A DNA stretch of 43,109 nucleotides from Burkholderia sp. E7m39 (lineage in GTDB: Bacteria > Pseudomonadota > Gammaproteobacteria > Burkholderiales > Burkholderiaceae), in assembly GCA_001319865.1 (NCBI GenBank), contig BBSL01000397.1:1-43109 (forward strand), in the 5' to 3' direction. Under the pieces are notes generated by a model. It was not told the DNA's origin. It ran no database searches and worked only from the letters and a program-made list of their open reading frames with translations. Each line of letters opens with the position of its first letter. Position 1 is the stretch's first letter. The position numbers and the translations under genes were made by a program. Below are positions 8,585-17,801 of this stretch, in pieces.

Positions 8585-9832
8585 ATGGCTGACTCTGATC
8601 CAACCATGGCTTATAGCGGACAGTCGAAGCTGGTTTCGCCGTTGTCCGTTGCGCTCGGCCTGTCGGGTGTCATCGACGAAATCGCATCGACCGCGGCGGA
8701 GCGTGAACTGGCACACCGTCTGCCGCACGACGAGATCGGCACACTCAAGGCGCACGGCTTCGGCGCGTTGCGCCTGCCCGCCGATGCCGGTGGGCGCGGC
8801 CTGAGTTTGAGCGAACTTCTGACGGTAGCCCGCGATGTAGCGGCGGCAGATTCGAATATCGCTCACGCGTTTCGCAACCACTTGTGGCAAGTCGAAGCAG
8901 CGCTCCGGCGACGAGATCATCCCTTTCATGCTCACGTGCTTGCATTGACTGCGCAGAAGAAAACGATCGGGCTGAGTTTCGCCGAAACCGATGCGCCCGC
9001 AGCAGGCGCAAGATCGAGCCGCGTGCTCAGCAAGCTCGAATGGGACGATACGCAACAGCACTACGTCGGCTCAGGCGACAAGGTCTACGCGACGGGCAAT
9101 CTGTATAACGACGCCTTCGTCGGCGTCGCTATCGAAAGCCGCGAGGGCCGCACCGTGCAATATGTGCTCGAGCGCGGCGAAGGCGTCAGCGACGATGACG
9201 ACTGGCAGGGTTTTGGCCAACGCCTGACGGGCTCCGGCACCGCGAGATTTCGTACTGTGACGGTCCCCGCCGCGCATGTTTATCCGCAGGATCCGCCGCG
9301 CTCCGACGAAGCTGCGCCTTGGGGATTTACCTTTCATCAGGTGTATCTGACGAACTGCATTGCGGGCATCGCGCGACGCGTCGCATTGGACGCGGTCGAC
9401 GTGCTGCGCGCACGCAAGCGTAACTTCTATCACGGCGAAACCGCGCATCCCGCCGACGAGCCTGTGCTGCAGGCCTTGCTTGGCCGCATCCGCGCATATG
9501 CCGCGAGCGTCGAGGCGACAGCCGATCGGGCGGTCAGCGCGCTGCAGCGTGCATGGGACGCTTATGGCACGACCGACGAATACGACGCGACACTCGCTGC
9601 AACGTTCGCGGCTTCGGAGGCCAAGGTCGTGATCGACGATCTCGCGCCGCAGATTGCCACCTGGCTGATCGATCTCGGTTCAGGCTCGGTTGTCTCACGC
9701 GTCGGTTCGCTCGACAGGCACTGGCGCAATATCAAGGTGATTGCTTCGCACAATCCGCGGCTCTACAAAGAGCGTCTGCTTGGACAAAACCTGTTGACCG
9801 GGAAGCTTCCGCCGACAGGCGCATTCTTCTGA
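8585..9832 (+). CDS. Acyl-CoA-dehydrogenase-fold flavin monooxygenase (DszC/SfnB-like)
   Basis: 415 residues with GAGGAG about 11 bases upstream of the ATG. The acyl-CoA dehydrogenase fold is evident: N-terminal helical domain with ELAHRLPHDEIGTLKAHGFG and LRLPADAGGRGLS, middle beta domain with GLSFAETDAPAAG, and a C-terminal helical bundle ending in SVVSRVGSLDRHWRNIKVIA. The RHWRN stretch is typical of the DszC, SfnB and XiaF monooxygenase branch, not of true dehydrogenases. These enzymes use reduced flavin and O2 to oxidise or cleave organosulfur compounds. Its place as last gene of a sulfonate-importer operon supports that. A reductase must come from elsewhere. A ping-pong hairpin terminator follows. 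Confidence 0.83.
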   Translation: MADSDPTMAYSGQSKLVSPLSVALGLSGVIDEIASTAAERELAHRLPHDEIGTLKAHGFGALRLPADAGGRGLSLSELLTVARDVAAADSNIAHAFRNHLWQVEAALRRRDHPFHAHVLALTAQKKTIGLSFAETDAPAAGARSSRVLSKLEWDDTQQHYVGSGDKVYATGNLYNDAFVGVAIESREGRTVQYVLERGEGVSDDDDWQGFGQRLTGSGTARFRTVTVPAAHVYPQDPPRSDEAAPWGFTFHQVYLTNCIAGIARRVALDAVDVLRARKRNFYHGETAHPADEPVLQALLGRIRAYAASVEATADRAVSALQRAWDAYGTTDEYDATLAATFAASEAKVVIDDLAPQIATWLIDLGSGSVVSRVGSLDRHWRNIKVIASHNPRLYKERLLGQNLLTGKLPPTGAFF

Positions 9833-9836
9833 TAGC

Positions 9837-9868
9837 AACAGGCCACGTCGTAACGTGGCCCGCTGTTA
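9837..9868. terminator. Hairpin between convergent genes
   Basis: A perfect 8-bp stem GGCCACGT / ACGTGGCC (9841-9848 and 9853-9860) has a four-base loop and is extended by AACA / TGTT with one bulge. It lies in the 46 bp between the stops of the DszC-like gene and the minus-strand gene ending at 9879. The T-run is weak, so this is a likely but not certain bidirectional terminator. Confidence 0.6.
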
Positions 9869-9878
9869 TTCTGTGCGA

Positions 9879-10942
9879 TCAGTCGGCAAGCAGGCGGCGC
9901 ACGCGCGGCGCCACTTCTTGCGCGAAGATACGCATATCGGCCTCGAAGGGCTGAAACTGCAGCATAAACAGTTCGATGCCCGCACGATGGAACTCAGCGA
10001 TACGCTGGGCCACCGTGTCGTAATCACCGACCAACCCCGCCGCCGTTCCGCCGTTCGATCCCACGCGCGCCGATTGCGCGAAAGTCTGGATCATCACAAC
10101 GTTGGGATCGACATTCGCCTTCTGGCGCTCGCGCAATGGCTTGTCGAGTTCGGCGAGTGCAAAGAGATGCGCACGGTGTGCGTCGGCTTCGGCCTGCGTC
10201 GGCCGCGCAATAACGAACGCCGACAAGCCGAAACGCAATGGACCTGCCCCGCTCGTCGGGTTCGCGCCGATACATCGCCGATCAGACGCGCGACATCGTC
10301 ATACGGCTGGCCATTGATGAACCACACATCGCCGTGCGCCGCCACCAGCGAGCGCGCCGGCTCCGACTCGCCGCCCACATAGATACGCGGACGTGCGCGG
10401 AACGGATCGGCGGGCCGCAGCGCGTAGTCGTCGATACGGAAATGATCGCCGTGATGATTCAGCGTTTCGCCGCGCAACAGCGCATCCGCCACTGCGATCC
10501 ATTCGCGGCCGTATGCATAGCGTTCATCGTGTTCAGGGAACCCGATGCCAGCACGCTCGAGTTCCGGACGGTTCCACGCGTTCACCAGATTGATCGCGAA
10601 CCGTCCGCCGCTGATGTGCTCGATCTGCTGCGCCATCTTTGCCAACACGACGGGATGATAGAGATACGGCTTGATCGCAGCGATGATCTCGATGCGCGAA
10701 GTCAATGCCGCCAGTGCCGCTGACGCCGTCCACGCTTCGAGTTGATCCAGCGAAGCGTCGTGCGGGTTGATTGTATGCTGCGCGACGAGCACCGAATCGT
10801 AGCCGAGTTGCTCAGCCTCGAGCACGAGTGCCTTGTTGCGGGCCCAGGATGCATCGTAGGGTTCGTCGGGGTCCTGCAACGCTGCACGGCTGCCGTGCAC
10901 GAGCGCCCAAATACCGAAGCGCGGGAGTGAGGTTGTTGCCAT
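9879..10942 (-). pseudogene. Frameshifted luciferase-type (LLM) flavin monooxygenase
   Basis: From ATG 10942 the frame encodes the first 225 or so residues of an FMNH2-dependent SsuD/SfnG-type monooxygenase: FGIWALVHGSR, IEIIAAIKPYLYHPVVLAKM, HISGGRFAINLVNAWN, EHDERYAYGREW, and RPRIYVGGESEPARSL. Near 10263-10266 the sense shifts by one base (VSAR, then NPTSGAGPLRFGLSAFVIAR) and continues in a second frame to the stop at 9879. The repaired product would be about 354 residues, the family's normal length. A single-base deletion explains it. The cause is either real inactivation or a base-calling error. The gene converges on operon 1, and its product would desulfonate an alkanesulfonate or sulfone. 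Confidence 0.82.
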
Positions 10943-10955
10943 CAGTGCCTGATCG

Positions 10956-10980
10956 ATACACGTCCATTGAGGACGTGTAT
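10956..10980. promoter_or_regulatory. 10-bp perfect inverted repeat upstream of the LLM gene
   Basis: ATACACGTCC (10956-10965) and GGACGTGTAT (10971-10980) are exact inverted copies around a five-base spacer. They begin 14 bp upstream of the ATG at 10942. The position suits an operator or a leader hairpin; there is no T-run on either side, so a terminator is less likely. The remaining 170 bp up to the IS remnant hold nothing I can recognise. Confidence 0.5.
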
Positions 10981-11149
10981 GCTACCGCTGCATCCGTTCG
11001 CGCGATCTATTTTGTGCTGCTATCGATTTATCGAAATGGCATGTTGCACACATGCCGTCGATGAGGCTCAGCGTGTGTTCTGACCTGCAGGCACATCGAA
11101 CGCGCCGCTGGTTAGCACCTGATCGCGCAGCGTCACCGGCTAGGGCAGC

Positions 11150-11880
11150 GGTTCTGATGCAAATATGAGGCCGGCGCGTCAGGCTCAAGGGTCTATTGAT
11201 CCGCGCAGGGCGAACAGATGAGTGAATCAGGGAAAATTGCGGGCTGTTCGAAGCCCGGATTTCGATCGTGAAGTCATCGTCCTGTGCGTTCGCTGGTACC
11301 TGCGGTACAAGCTGAGCCTGCGCGATCTGGTCGCGTCCGAACGGGGTCTTTCTCTGGCGCACACAACGATCATGCGCTGGGTCAAGCGGTTCACGCCGGA
11401 GTTCGTCAAGCGCTGGAATCGCTTTGCCACGGCGGCTGGCCGGTCTTGGCGCGTTGACGAGACCTACGTGAAGATCCGTGGCAAGTGGGTTTATATCAGG
11501 GCGGGCCGCCGGAGTCGATCACGCTCGACGGGTATGCCGCCTCGCACGGGCCGTGCAGGAGATGAAGGTCGATGGTCTGCTACCCGCAGAAACGAAAGTC
11601 CGGTCCTCGTAGTATCCGAACAGTCTGGTTGAGCAGGACCATCGAAACGTCAAGTCGGGAACGAAGGTGATGCTCGGCTTCAAGCGATTCAGGAATGGCA
11701 CGATCACCATTTCGGACATTCAGTTGATGCATCGCATCCGCAAGGGCCAGTTTGATCTCTGCGATCCCGGGTTCAGGGACACCGTTTCGGACGCCGCCTG
11801 GAACGCTGTTCTCTTCAACTGACAAGGCATCCATATTTACAAAATTCTTGTCGGCTGGACCAACTATTTGCATCAGAGCC
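11150..11880 (+). mobile_element. IS6-family insertion sequence relic with both ends
   Basis: The left end is GGTTCTGATGCAAA (11150-11163). The right end is TTTGCATCAGAGCC (11867-11880), its inverted copy with one mismatch. GGTTCTGxTGCAAA is the known end of IS6/IS26-group elements. About 731 bp lie between the ends, shorter than the usual 780-880 bp because of an internal transposase deletion. The 8-bp flanks (AGGGCAGC and GCCAGAAC) differ, so no target duplication survives. Confidence 0.85.
11222..11822 (+). pseudogene. IS6-family transposase with internal deletion
   Basis: The first frame encodes the helix-turn-helix region and the start of the DDE core: VLCVRWYLRYKLSLRDL, HTTIMRWVKRFTPEF, WRVDETYVKIRGKWVY. 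The first catalytic Asp is in RVDETYVK. Sense then jumps to another frame at about 11500 (PPESITLDGYAASH, holding the second Asp). It continues through LVEQDHRNVKS (catalytic Glu) and LGFKRFRNGTITISDIQLMH to NAVLFN and the stop at 11820-11822. Roughly 35-40 residues between the first and second Asp are missing and further frame changes occur near 11560 and 11600. The enzyme cannot be active. Confidence 0.85.
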
Positions 11881-12109
11881 GCCAGAACGACCCACACCGC
11901 GCTCAAGACTTTCTGCAGCGCATTGCCAAGTCCAGCCGCTCACGCACGGCGCGAAACAGCGGCCACTGAACTGCCGGGGTGGTCCAGTCATCGGGTTCCC
12001 AAAGAGCCGAATTGCGGGTTGAGTCCAGTGTTTTTCGACGCTTCGCTTTGCCCGGTTGCGGCCTAAGCTCTGGCTCAATGTTCTGCACCCAAACAACGAG
12101 AAAACAGCG

Positions 12110-14080
12110 ATGTCCACACGACTTCACCGGGCGTCTCGCGCGCTCGGCTCTGCCCTTGCCGTCGTGACACTGGTCATGTCTGGCCCGGTGCTAGCCAGAC
12201 ATCCGACCCCAAGCGCCCCGCTATCCGCCGACGATCAGATTTTCATCAAGCTGCGTGACGCTGCGCGCGACAACGATCCCGCGCGCGCCGCGCGCCTCGC
12301 AAGCCTGATTCCGAATTATCCGGCGTCCGCTTATCTCAGCTATTTCCAACTCAAGCCGCGTCTGTTCACCGGCGCAGGGCATCCAAATCCCGACGCACCG
12401 GACGCGCCGGTGCTGTCATTCCTGCAACGCTACGACGGACAGGCGATCGCCGACCGTCTGCGCAACGACTACCTTCGCGTGCTCGGGGCTCGGCACGACT
12501 GGCCCAATTTCGATTCGCAATATGCAAAGTTCGCTCTCGACGACGACGCGCAGGTGAAGTGCTATGCGCTCGAGTCACGTCTTGCGCGAGGTGAGAATGT
12601 GGCGGACGCGGCGCGGGCCCTGCTCGTGGACCCGAAGTGGTACGGTGACGGATGCGTCGATCTGATCACTGCGCTCTACCGTAACCAGCAGTTCGGTTCG
12701 GACGACGTGTGGCAGCTGATTCGCCAGGGCTATGAACAGGGCGCGACGACGACGGGCGGAAGACTGGTCGATGCGCTGGGCGCGGCGCGACCGGACCTGC
12801 GGCTCCTCGAGCAGGCAACGAAACAGCCACGTCTGCTGCTCGCCAAAGGCATCCCGCTGGATTCGGCGTCTCATCAACTCGCGTTGCTCGCCGTCACACA
12901 GTTGGCGGTCGGCGATCCGCAGGCCGCCGAGGCCACCTTCACCGTCATCGCGCCGTCGCTCAGCCTGGCGGAACGGGCTATCGGTTGGGGCACGATTGCC
13001 TATCAGGCGGCGATCAGGCAGCTACCGGGCGCGGTGAACTGGTATCGGCTGTCGGCGAATGCGCCCCTGTCGACTCAGGCCTACGAGTGGCGCACGCGCA
13101 GCGCGCTGCTGGCCGGGGATTGGACCATGGTGCGCTGGTCGATCGAGCAGATGCCGGCCGCCCTGCGCGCCCAGCCCGCATGGGTCTACTGGTACGCACG
13201 CGCGTTAAAGCAGAGCGGCGAGGTGATGGCAGCCGACCAGACATTCCGGACGATCGCGGGTAACTATACCTTCTATGGTCAGTTGGCCTCCGAGGCGCTT
13301 GGCCGGCAGATCGTGATCCCGCCGCAGACCCGCGTAACCGACGAAGAAGTTGAACGTGCCAGCCGGATACCAGGCTTTGAACTCGCAAAACGCTTTTACG
13401 CGCTAAATCTGCGCACGGAGGGCAACCGTGAGTGGAACTGGCAACTGCGCGGCATGACTGACCGACAGCTGATCGCTGTTGCCGAGTACGCGCGCCGCAT
13501 CGAGCTTTATGATCGGGCGGTCAGCACTGCCGACAGGACGCAGGCGGAACACGATTTTTCGCTGCGCTACCTGACGCCATTCCGCGCAATTGTGGAACGC
13601 GACACGCGGTCCACCGGGTTCGACGTCGGATGGGCATATGGCCTCATTCGCCAGGAGTCGCGCTTTATTATCAACGCGCGCTCCGAGGTGGGCGCGGGCG
13701 GCCTGATGCAGGTGATGCCGAACACCGCTGAGATGGTCGCGAAGAAGATCGGGCTCGGAACGATCTCGCAGGCGAGAATGAACGAACTCGACACGAACAT
13801 TCTGCTCGGCACGTACTATCTGTCGATGATCTACAACCAGCTTGACCGTTCTGCCGTGCTCGCGACGGCCGGCTACAATGCCGGCCCTGGACGCCCGCGT
13901 AGGTGGCAGGCCAACCTGCCTCGCCCAGTGGAGGGTGCAATTTTCGCGGAAACCATTCCGTTCAACGAAACCCGCGACTACGTCAAGAATGTGTTGTCGA
14001 ACACGGTCTACTACGCGGCGCTGTTCGATGGCCACCCGCAATCGCTGACGGAGCGGCTTGGCCAGATCGAGCCCCGATGA
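12110..14080 (+). CDS. Soluble lytic murein transglycosylase (Slt70 type)
   Basis: 656 residues from ATG 12110; an in-frame ATG at 12056 would place 18 unlikely residues before the signal peptide. A signal peptide covers about 1-30 (SALAVVTLVMSGPVLA). A long all-helical U-shaped region follows (about 40-470). The C-terminal SLT domain has GWAYGLIRQESRF (catalytic Glu about residue 516), SEVGAGGLMQVMPNTAEM, LDTNILLGTYYL and ATAGYNAGPGRPRRW. It cleaves peptidoglycan glycan strands in the periplasm, forming 1,6-anhydro ends. It stands alone beside an IS relic, so it is probably an extra copy. All motifs are intact. Confidence 0.92.
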   Translation: MSTRLHRASRALGSALAVVTLVMSGPVLARHPTPSAPLSADDQIFIKLRDAARDNDPARAARLASLIPNYPASAYLSYFQLKPRLFTGAGHPNPDAPDAPVLSFLQRYDGQAIADRLRNDYLRVLGARHDWPNFDSQYAKFALDDDAQVKCYALESRLARGENVADAARALLVDPKWYGDGCVDLITALYRNQQFGSDDVWQLIRQGYEQGATTTGGRLVDALGAARPDLRLLEQATKQPRLLLAKGIPLDSASHQLALLAVTQLAVGDPQAAEATFTVIAPSLSLAERAIGWGTIAYQAAIRQLPGAVNWYRLSANAPLSTQAYEWRTRSALLAGDWTMVRWSIEQMPAALRAQPAWVYWYARALKQSGEVMAADQTFRTIAGNYTFYGQLASEALGRQIVIPPQTRVTDEEVERASRIPGFELAKRFYALNLRTEGNREWNWQLRGMTDRQLIAVAEYARRIELYDRAVSTADRTQAEHDFSLRYLTPFRAIVERDTRSTGFDVGWAYGLIRQESRFIINARSEVGAGGLMQVMPNTAEMVAKKIGLGTISQARMNELDTNILLGTYYLSMIYNQLDRSAVLATAGYNAGPGRPRRWQANLPRPVEGAIFAETIPFNETRDYVKNVLSNTVYYAALFDGHPQSLTERLGQIEPR

Positions 14081-14370
14081 CATCCGGCGCAACGCTGATG
14101 TGCGGATCGCACGCGCTTCGTAAATGTGATCCACCCGCGACACGTCGCAGGAACGCTCACAGCCTTGTTTGACGCATACACGCACCGGTCCTCGAGTCTC
14201 GACGTACGCTCATAAAGTTTTAGCCACAAACGGCCGATAAATCAGTGAACGTTTTAGACTTACTGTCTGTCCGACGGCTATCAATCACCCCGCTGGCGAT
14301 AAAACGCGCTTTTTGTAAGGTGACGTAAGGCGAAGCCTGTCTGATCGGTTCAAGGAAGAGAAACCCAGTC

Positions 14371-15636
14371 ATGAATGACATCGCCGCATGCGTCGCCATG
14401 ATCGGACTTGATGAGAACAAGCAACTCATCGTCACCGCTTGCAATAACCAGTTTTTCCAGTTGACGGGCGCACCGGTCAACGACGCACAGACTTTTCCGG
14501 TTCCATTCGACGCAATGGTGACGGATTCGGTAGCGAATGAGTTTCGCGAGAAATTGCTCGCGTGCTTTAGGTCCGACTGGGTGCAGCAATCAGAGCAAAC
14601 TCACGACATCCAGACAGGCGGCAACTGGTGGCGTCTGTCGCTTAAACCGATCAGGCATGAGAGCAACGGCGCCAGTGTGCACAAGATTCTCATGACTTGT
14701 CTCGACATGAGCGCAAGGACCGACCAAAGACAGGAGCCAGAAGTCGAGGCCTCGCGTTATCGTGCCCTGGTCGACCTGGCCTACGACGCGATCGTGACGA
14801 TGGACGAGAAGCACAACATCACTTTGTTCAACCGTGCGGCGGAGAACCTCTTCGGTTATTCGTCAGCCGAAGTAATGGGTCAGCCAATCGTAACCCTGTT
14901 GCCCGAGCAGTTCCGCGCTGACCACCCACGCAAGGTGAAGCAGTTCGCGGACTCGTACCAGCCGAACCTGCGGCGGGCGACTGCCCCACGTATGGACGAA
15001 ACCAATAGCGTGTACGGTCAGCATCGTGACGGCTCGATCATACCCGTCGAAATCGCGGTCTCCAGAATCGACCTGAACGGTGGGGTCGAATTCATGGCGG
15101 TGGTACGCGACATCACCGATCGCGCCAGGCTAATGGAACTGCTGAAAAAGCAGGCCACGACTGACGCGCTGACAGGCTTGCCAAATCGGCGGGAGTTTCT
15201 GGAATACATAGAAACGTTACTCGGCGACACAGACGTGTTTTCAGTCTTCATTCTCGACATCGATTTTTTCAAGGAAATCAACGACGAGCATGGGCACGAT
15301 GCCGGCGATGAGGTGCTACGCACGCTCGCGAAGGTTGGAGCGTCAATGATGAGCCAGCCATGTCTGTTCGCTCGTTGGGGCGGCGAAGAGTTTGTCGCAG
15401 CGCTGCAGGGTGCTGATGCCAGTCGCGCTTATGACATCGCGGACGCGTTGCGCAAACGTTACGAACGACAGGATTTCGCGCACATATCGCGCCTCAGATC
15501 GATTCCGTTCACGGTGAGTATCGGCGTCGTTACCCGCGAAGCACATGAGGCCGACGTGGACACGTTAATGAAGCGAGCGGACCGCGCGCTTTATCGAGCC
15601 AAGAAATCTGGCCGTAATCGTGTCGAAGCGGGATAG
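14371..15636 (+). CDS. PAS-GGDEF diguanylate cyclase
   Basis: 421 residues, soluble, no membrane segments. Residues 1-115 resemble a first, degenerate PAS fold (NNQFFQLTGAPV). A clear second PAS domain spans about 128-245 (YDAIVTMDEKHNITLFNRAAENLFGY is its core pattern) with a PAC end, FMAVVRDITDRARL. The GGDEF domain runs from about 255 to the end: DALTGLPNRREF, FILDIDFFKEINDEHGHDAGD, ARWGGEEF (about 334-341) and SIGV. The GGEEF active site is intact, so it should make cyclic di-GMP. The RxxD product-inhibition site that would sit five residues upstream is absent. The signal sensed by PAS is unknown. The 290 bp upstream look like an ordinary leader. Confidence 0.92.
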   Translation: MNDIAACVAMIGLDENKQLIVTACNNQFFQLTGAPVNDAQTFPVPFDAMVTDSVANEFREKLLACFRSDWVQQSEQTHDIQTGGNWWRLSLKPIRHESNGASVHKILMTCLDMSARTDQRQEPEVEASRYRALVDLAYDAIVTMDEKHNITLFNRAAENLFGYSSAEVMGQPIVTLLPEQFRADHPRKVKQFADSYQPNLRRATAPRMDETNSVYGQHRDGSIIPVEIAVSRIDLNGGVEFMAVVRDITDRARLMELLKKQATTDALTGLPNRREFLEYIETLLGDTDVFSVFILDIDFFKEINDEHGHDAGDEVLRTLAKVGASMMSQPCLFARWGGEEFVAALQGADASRAYDIADALRKRYERQDFAHISRLRSIPFTVSIGVVTREAHEADVDTLMKRADRALYRAKKSGRNRVEAG

Positions 15637-15879
15637 GTCATGTTTCAGCAAAACGCGGGACGCGCGCGCCGCATGCTGTCCCGAAACGGGCTGGATGACC
15701 GCCCGTTCGGTAATGGGATCAGGTCGCGGGGAAAAGCGGCCGCAAGGGCTCGGATCGGTGGGTTCGACCTTTAAGGCGCTATGGCCTACAAGTTGTGAGA
15801 CGAACCACGTGCCGGCTGGTCGTGGTGGCGACGACGTGACGGTCTTCGAGCGCATTTCAGTGCGAAGACCGGCGAGTTC

Positions 15880-16162
15880 GCAGTCGAAGAACCTCAGCTA
15901 CATCGTGACGCCCCCGATTATGACGACGTCGTCGTCGCAGAGCCTGCTCACCTGGCCGCCGACGGATTTCAGCGTGACACTCGAATGCACAATCACGGAC
16001 CCCAGCGGCAAGCTTGTGACGAAGAAGTCCGTGACGGGTTCGGGCCACGCCGAATTCAGCGAGTTCAAGCGCAACTTCGGCCTTGCCGCGCAGCGTGCGA
16101 CGCTTGATGCCGTGCAGAAAATGCAGTCAGCCATGCAGGAGTCAGCAGAGCTTCGCCCGTAA
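15880..16162 (+). pseudogene. C-terminal fragment of a Burkholderia lipoprotein gene (copy 1)
   Basis: The frame reads QSKNLSYIVTPPIMTTSSSQ, then LLTWPPTDFSVTLECTITDP, SGKLVTKKSVTGSGHAEF and ends in AAQRATLDAVQKMQSAM to a TAA at 16162. This resembles the last 90 residues of a small lipoprotein I recall from Burkholderia genomes. No lipobox, signal peptide or start is attached; the open frame upstream to 15620 is low-quality arginine- and glycine-rich text. The first 199 bp recur at 42829-43023. It is a 5'-truncated pseudogene. Confidence 0.65.
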
Positions 16163-16296
16163 CGGCATTCCGCCAGCAATGAGGACGCCTCGTTCATCGG
16201 GCGCCCTCCTTCCCATCATCGCCGCAGCGCCCCGGGGTCGGTTCCATTCCCCAAGCCAAAGCGAGCGCGACGATCTAATTCGGCGCCGACGCTCAC

Positions 16297-17658
16297 CTAC
16301 AGCTTGACCGAACCGGGGAGCGTTCGGGCGACTTCAGACGACCTGAGCGCTGCCTCGTGGCGTCCCATGCCAAACATGCTGACTGCGGCGACGATAGTGG
16401 GAATCGCAACCAGGATGAACATGATGGGCTGGCCCAGATGCATCGCTAGCAGCGCTCCACCGACCACCGAGCCCACGATCGAACCCACCCGGCCAATGCC
16501 AAGAGCCCAACTCACGCCGGAAACCCGGTTGGAGGTTGGATAGTAGGCCGCCGCCAGTGCATTGACGCCTGTCTGCGAGCCGCCCGTGCCAAAACCCGCC
16601 CCAAAGACTGCGAACACGAGCATCGGCAACGACGAAGCGACGCCGATGAGCAGGATAAACATTGTGGCAATACCGTAGGTACCTGCGAGCACCAGACAGG
16701 GACTGTGCCTGTCCATCAGGCGGCCGATCAGCACGGCGCCAACTGTGCTACCCAGGGGCAGCGCCGCAGCGACCAATGCAGTCATACCCAGAGGGATGCC
16801 TGTTTCGTTAATGACCGTCGGCAGCCAGCTTGTGAGCAGGTAATACACCAGCAGGCTCATGAAGAAGGTAAGCCAAAGGCAGACGGTGCCGACGATCACG
16901 CCTTTGCTGAGAAGGTTGCGGACCGGGGAGCCCTTAACCTTGTTCTCGGGGACTGTGAACGTCGCATGGTCGAGGGCCTCATGCGGCGCGATGCGTCGGA
17001 GCGTGCGTGCCACTTGCTCCTGCTTCCGGCCGGACAACGCCAGGTACCGGACAGACTCGGGCAGAAGACATACCAGAACAGGCACTAGTACCAACGGCAT
17101 TACGCCACCGAATAACAGCACGCCCTGCCAGCCATGCGCGGGGATGATCTGCGAGGCGACCACGCCTCCTGATGCCCCGCCTAACGTGAAGCCGCAGAAC
17201 ATGCTCGTCACCAATAGCGAGCGCTGTTTCCCGGGACCGAATTCGGATGTCAATGTAATGGCCGTAGGCATGGCTCCGCCAAGACCCAGGCCAGTCAGGA
17301 ATCGCAATAGTATGAGTTCGCGCAGAGAAGTCGCGTACGCAGACCACAGGCACAGGACGCCGAAAAGCACCACTGAAAGACAGAGTATGGGCTTGCGCCC
17401 AAACCGGTCGGCAAGCGGACCGAACACAAGCGCGCCTATCATCAGGCCAAACAGGCCGCCGCCGAACACGGGCGCCAACTGAAGCGCGCTCAATGCCCAT
17501 TGCTTCCTGATGGCAGGCGCAATATATCCGGCGCTTGCCGTATCGAAACCGTCGAACGCGACTGCCAGAAAGCACAGCGCGACGATCAGAAGCTGATATC
17601 TCGTCAGGCTGTGCGAGTTGATGAAGTCCTCGACATCGACCGTTTTGATCGTCGCCAT
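16297..17658 (-). CDS. MFS transporter, aromatic acid:H+ symporter type
   Basis: 453 residues from ATG 17658 (AGAGAGAA upstream; a longer in-frame start at 17718 lacks support). It has twelve hydrophobic segments. The segment 2-3 loop carries the MFS signature GPLADRFGRKP, and the first helix has the D-G-F-D-T-A pattern (LAVAFDGFDTASAGYIAP) typical of the PcaK/BenK/MhpT (AAHS) family. The acidic residues in that helix couple proton entry. It probably imports an aromatic or other cyclic carboxylate. It lies 143 bp downstream of, and in the same direction as, an extradiol dioxygenase gene, suggesting one catabolic unit. The substrate cannot be read. Confidence 0.88.
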   Translation of the reverse strand: MATIKTVDVEDFINSHSLTRYQLLIVALCFLAVAFDGFDTASAGYIAPAIRKQWALSALQLAPVFGGGLFGLMIGALVFGPLADRFGRKPILCLSVVLFGVLCLWSAYATSLRELILLRFLTGLGLGGAMPTAITLTSEFGPGKQRSLLVTSMFCGFTLGGASGGVVASQIIPAHGWQGVLLFGGVMPLVLVPVLVCLLPESVRYLALSGRKQEQVARTLRRIAPHEALDHATFTVPENKVKGSPVRNLLSKGVIVGTVCLWLTFFMSLLVYYLLTSWLPTVINETGIPLGMTALVAAALPLGSTVGAVLIGRLMDRHSPCLVLAGTYGIATMFILLIGVASSLPMLVFAVFGAGFGTGGSQTGVNALAAAYYPTSNRVSGVSWALGIGRVGSIVGSVVGGALLAMHLGQPIMFILVAIPTIVAAVSMFGMGRHEAALRSSEVARTLPGSVKL

Positions 17659-17801
17659 AGCGTTCTCTCTGTAGTCGCGAAGTCCGGGCCGTCTCCTTGA
17701 GCAGGGTGCTGGCAGCAAGCGTGCGCCGCGCGTTCTCAGGACTCGGTCTCCAGTGGCCTCGATGTTGTTCTTGCGTGATCAGCGATGAAGCTGATCGCGC
17801 A

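Noticed and set aside
16859..17482. 207-codon plus-strand ORF opposite the AAHS-type transporter
   Set aside because: Proline/arginine/asparagine-rich mirror of a well-formed twelve-segment membrane protein.
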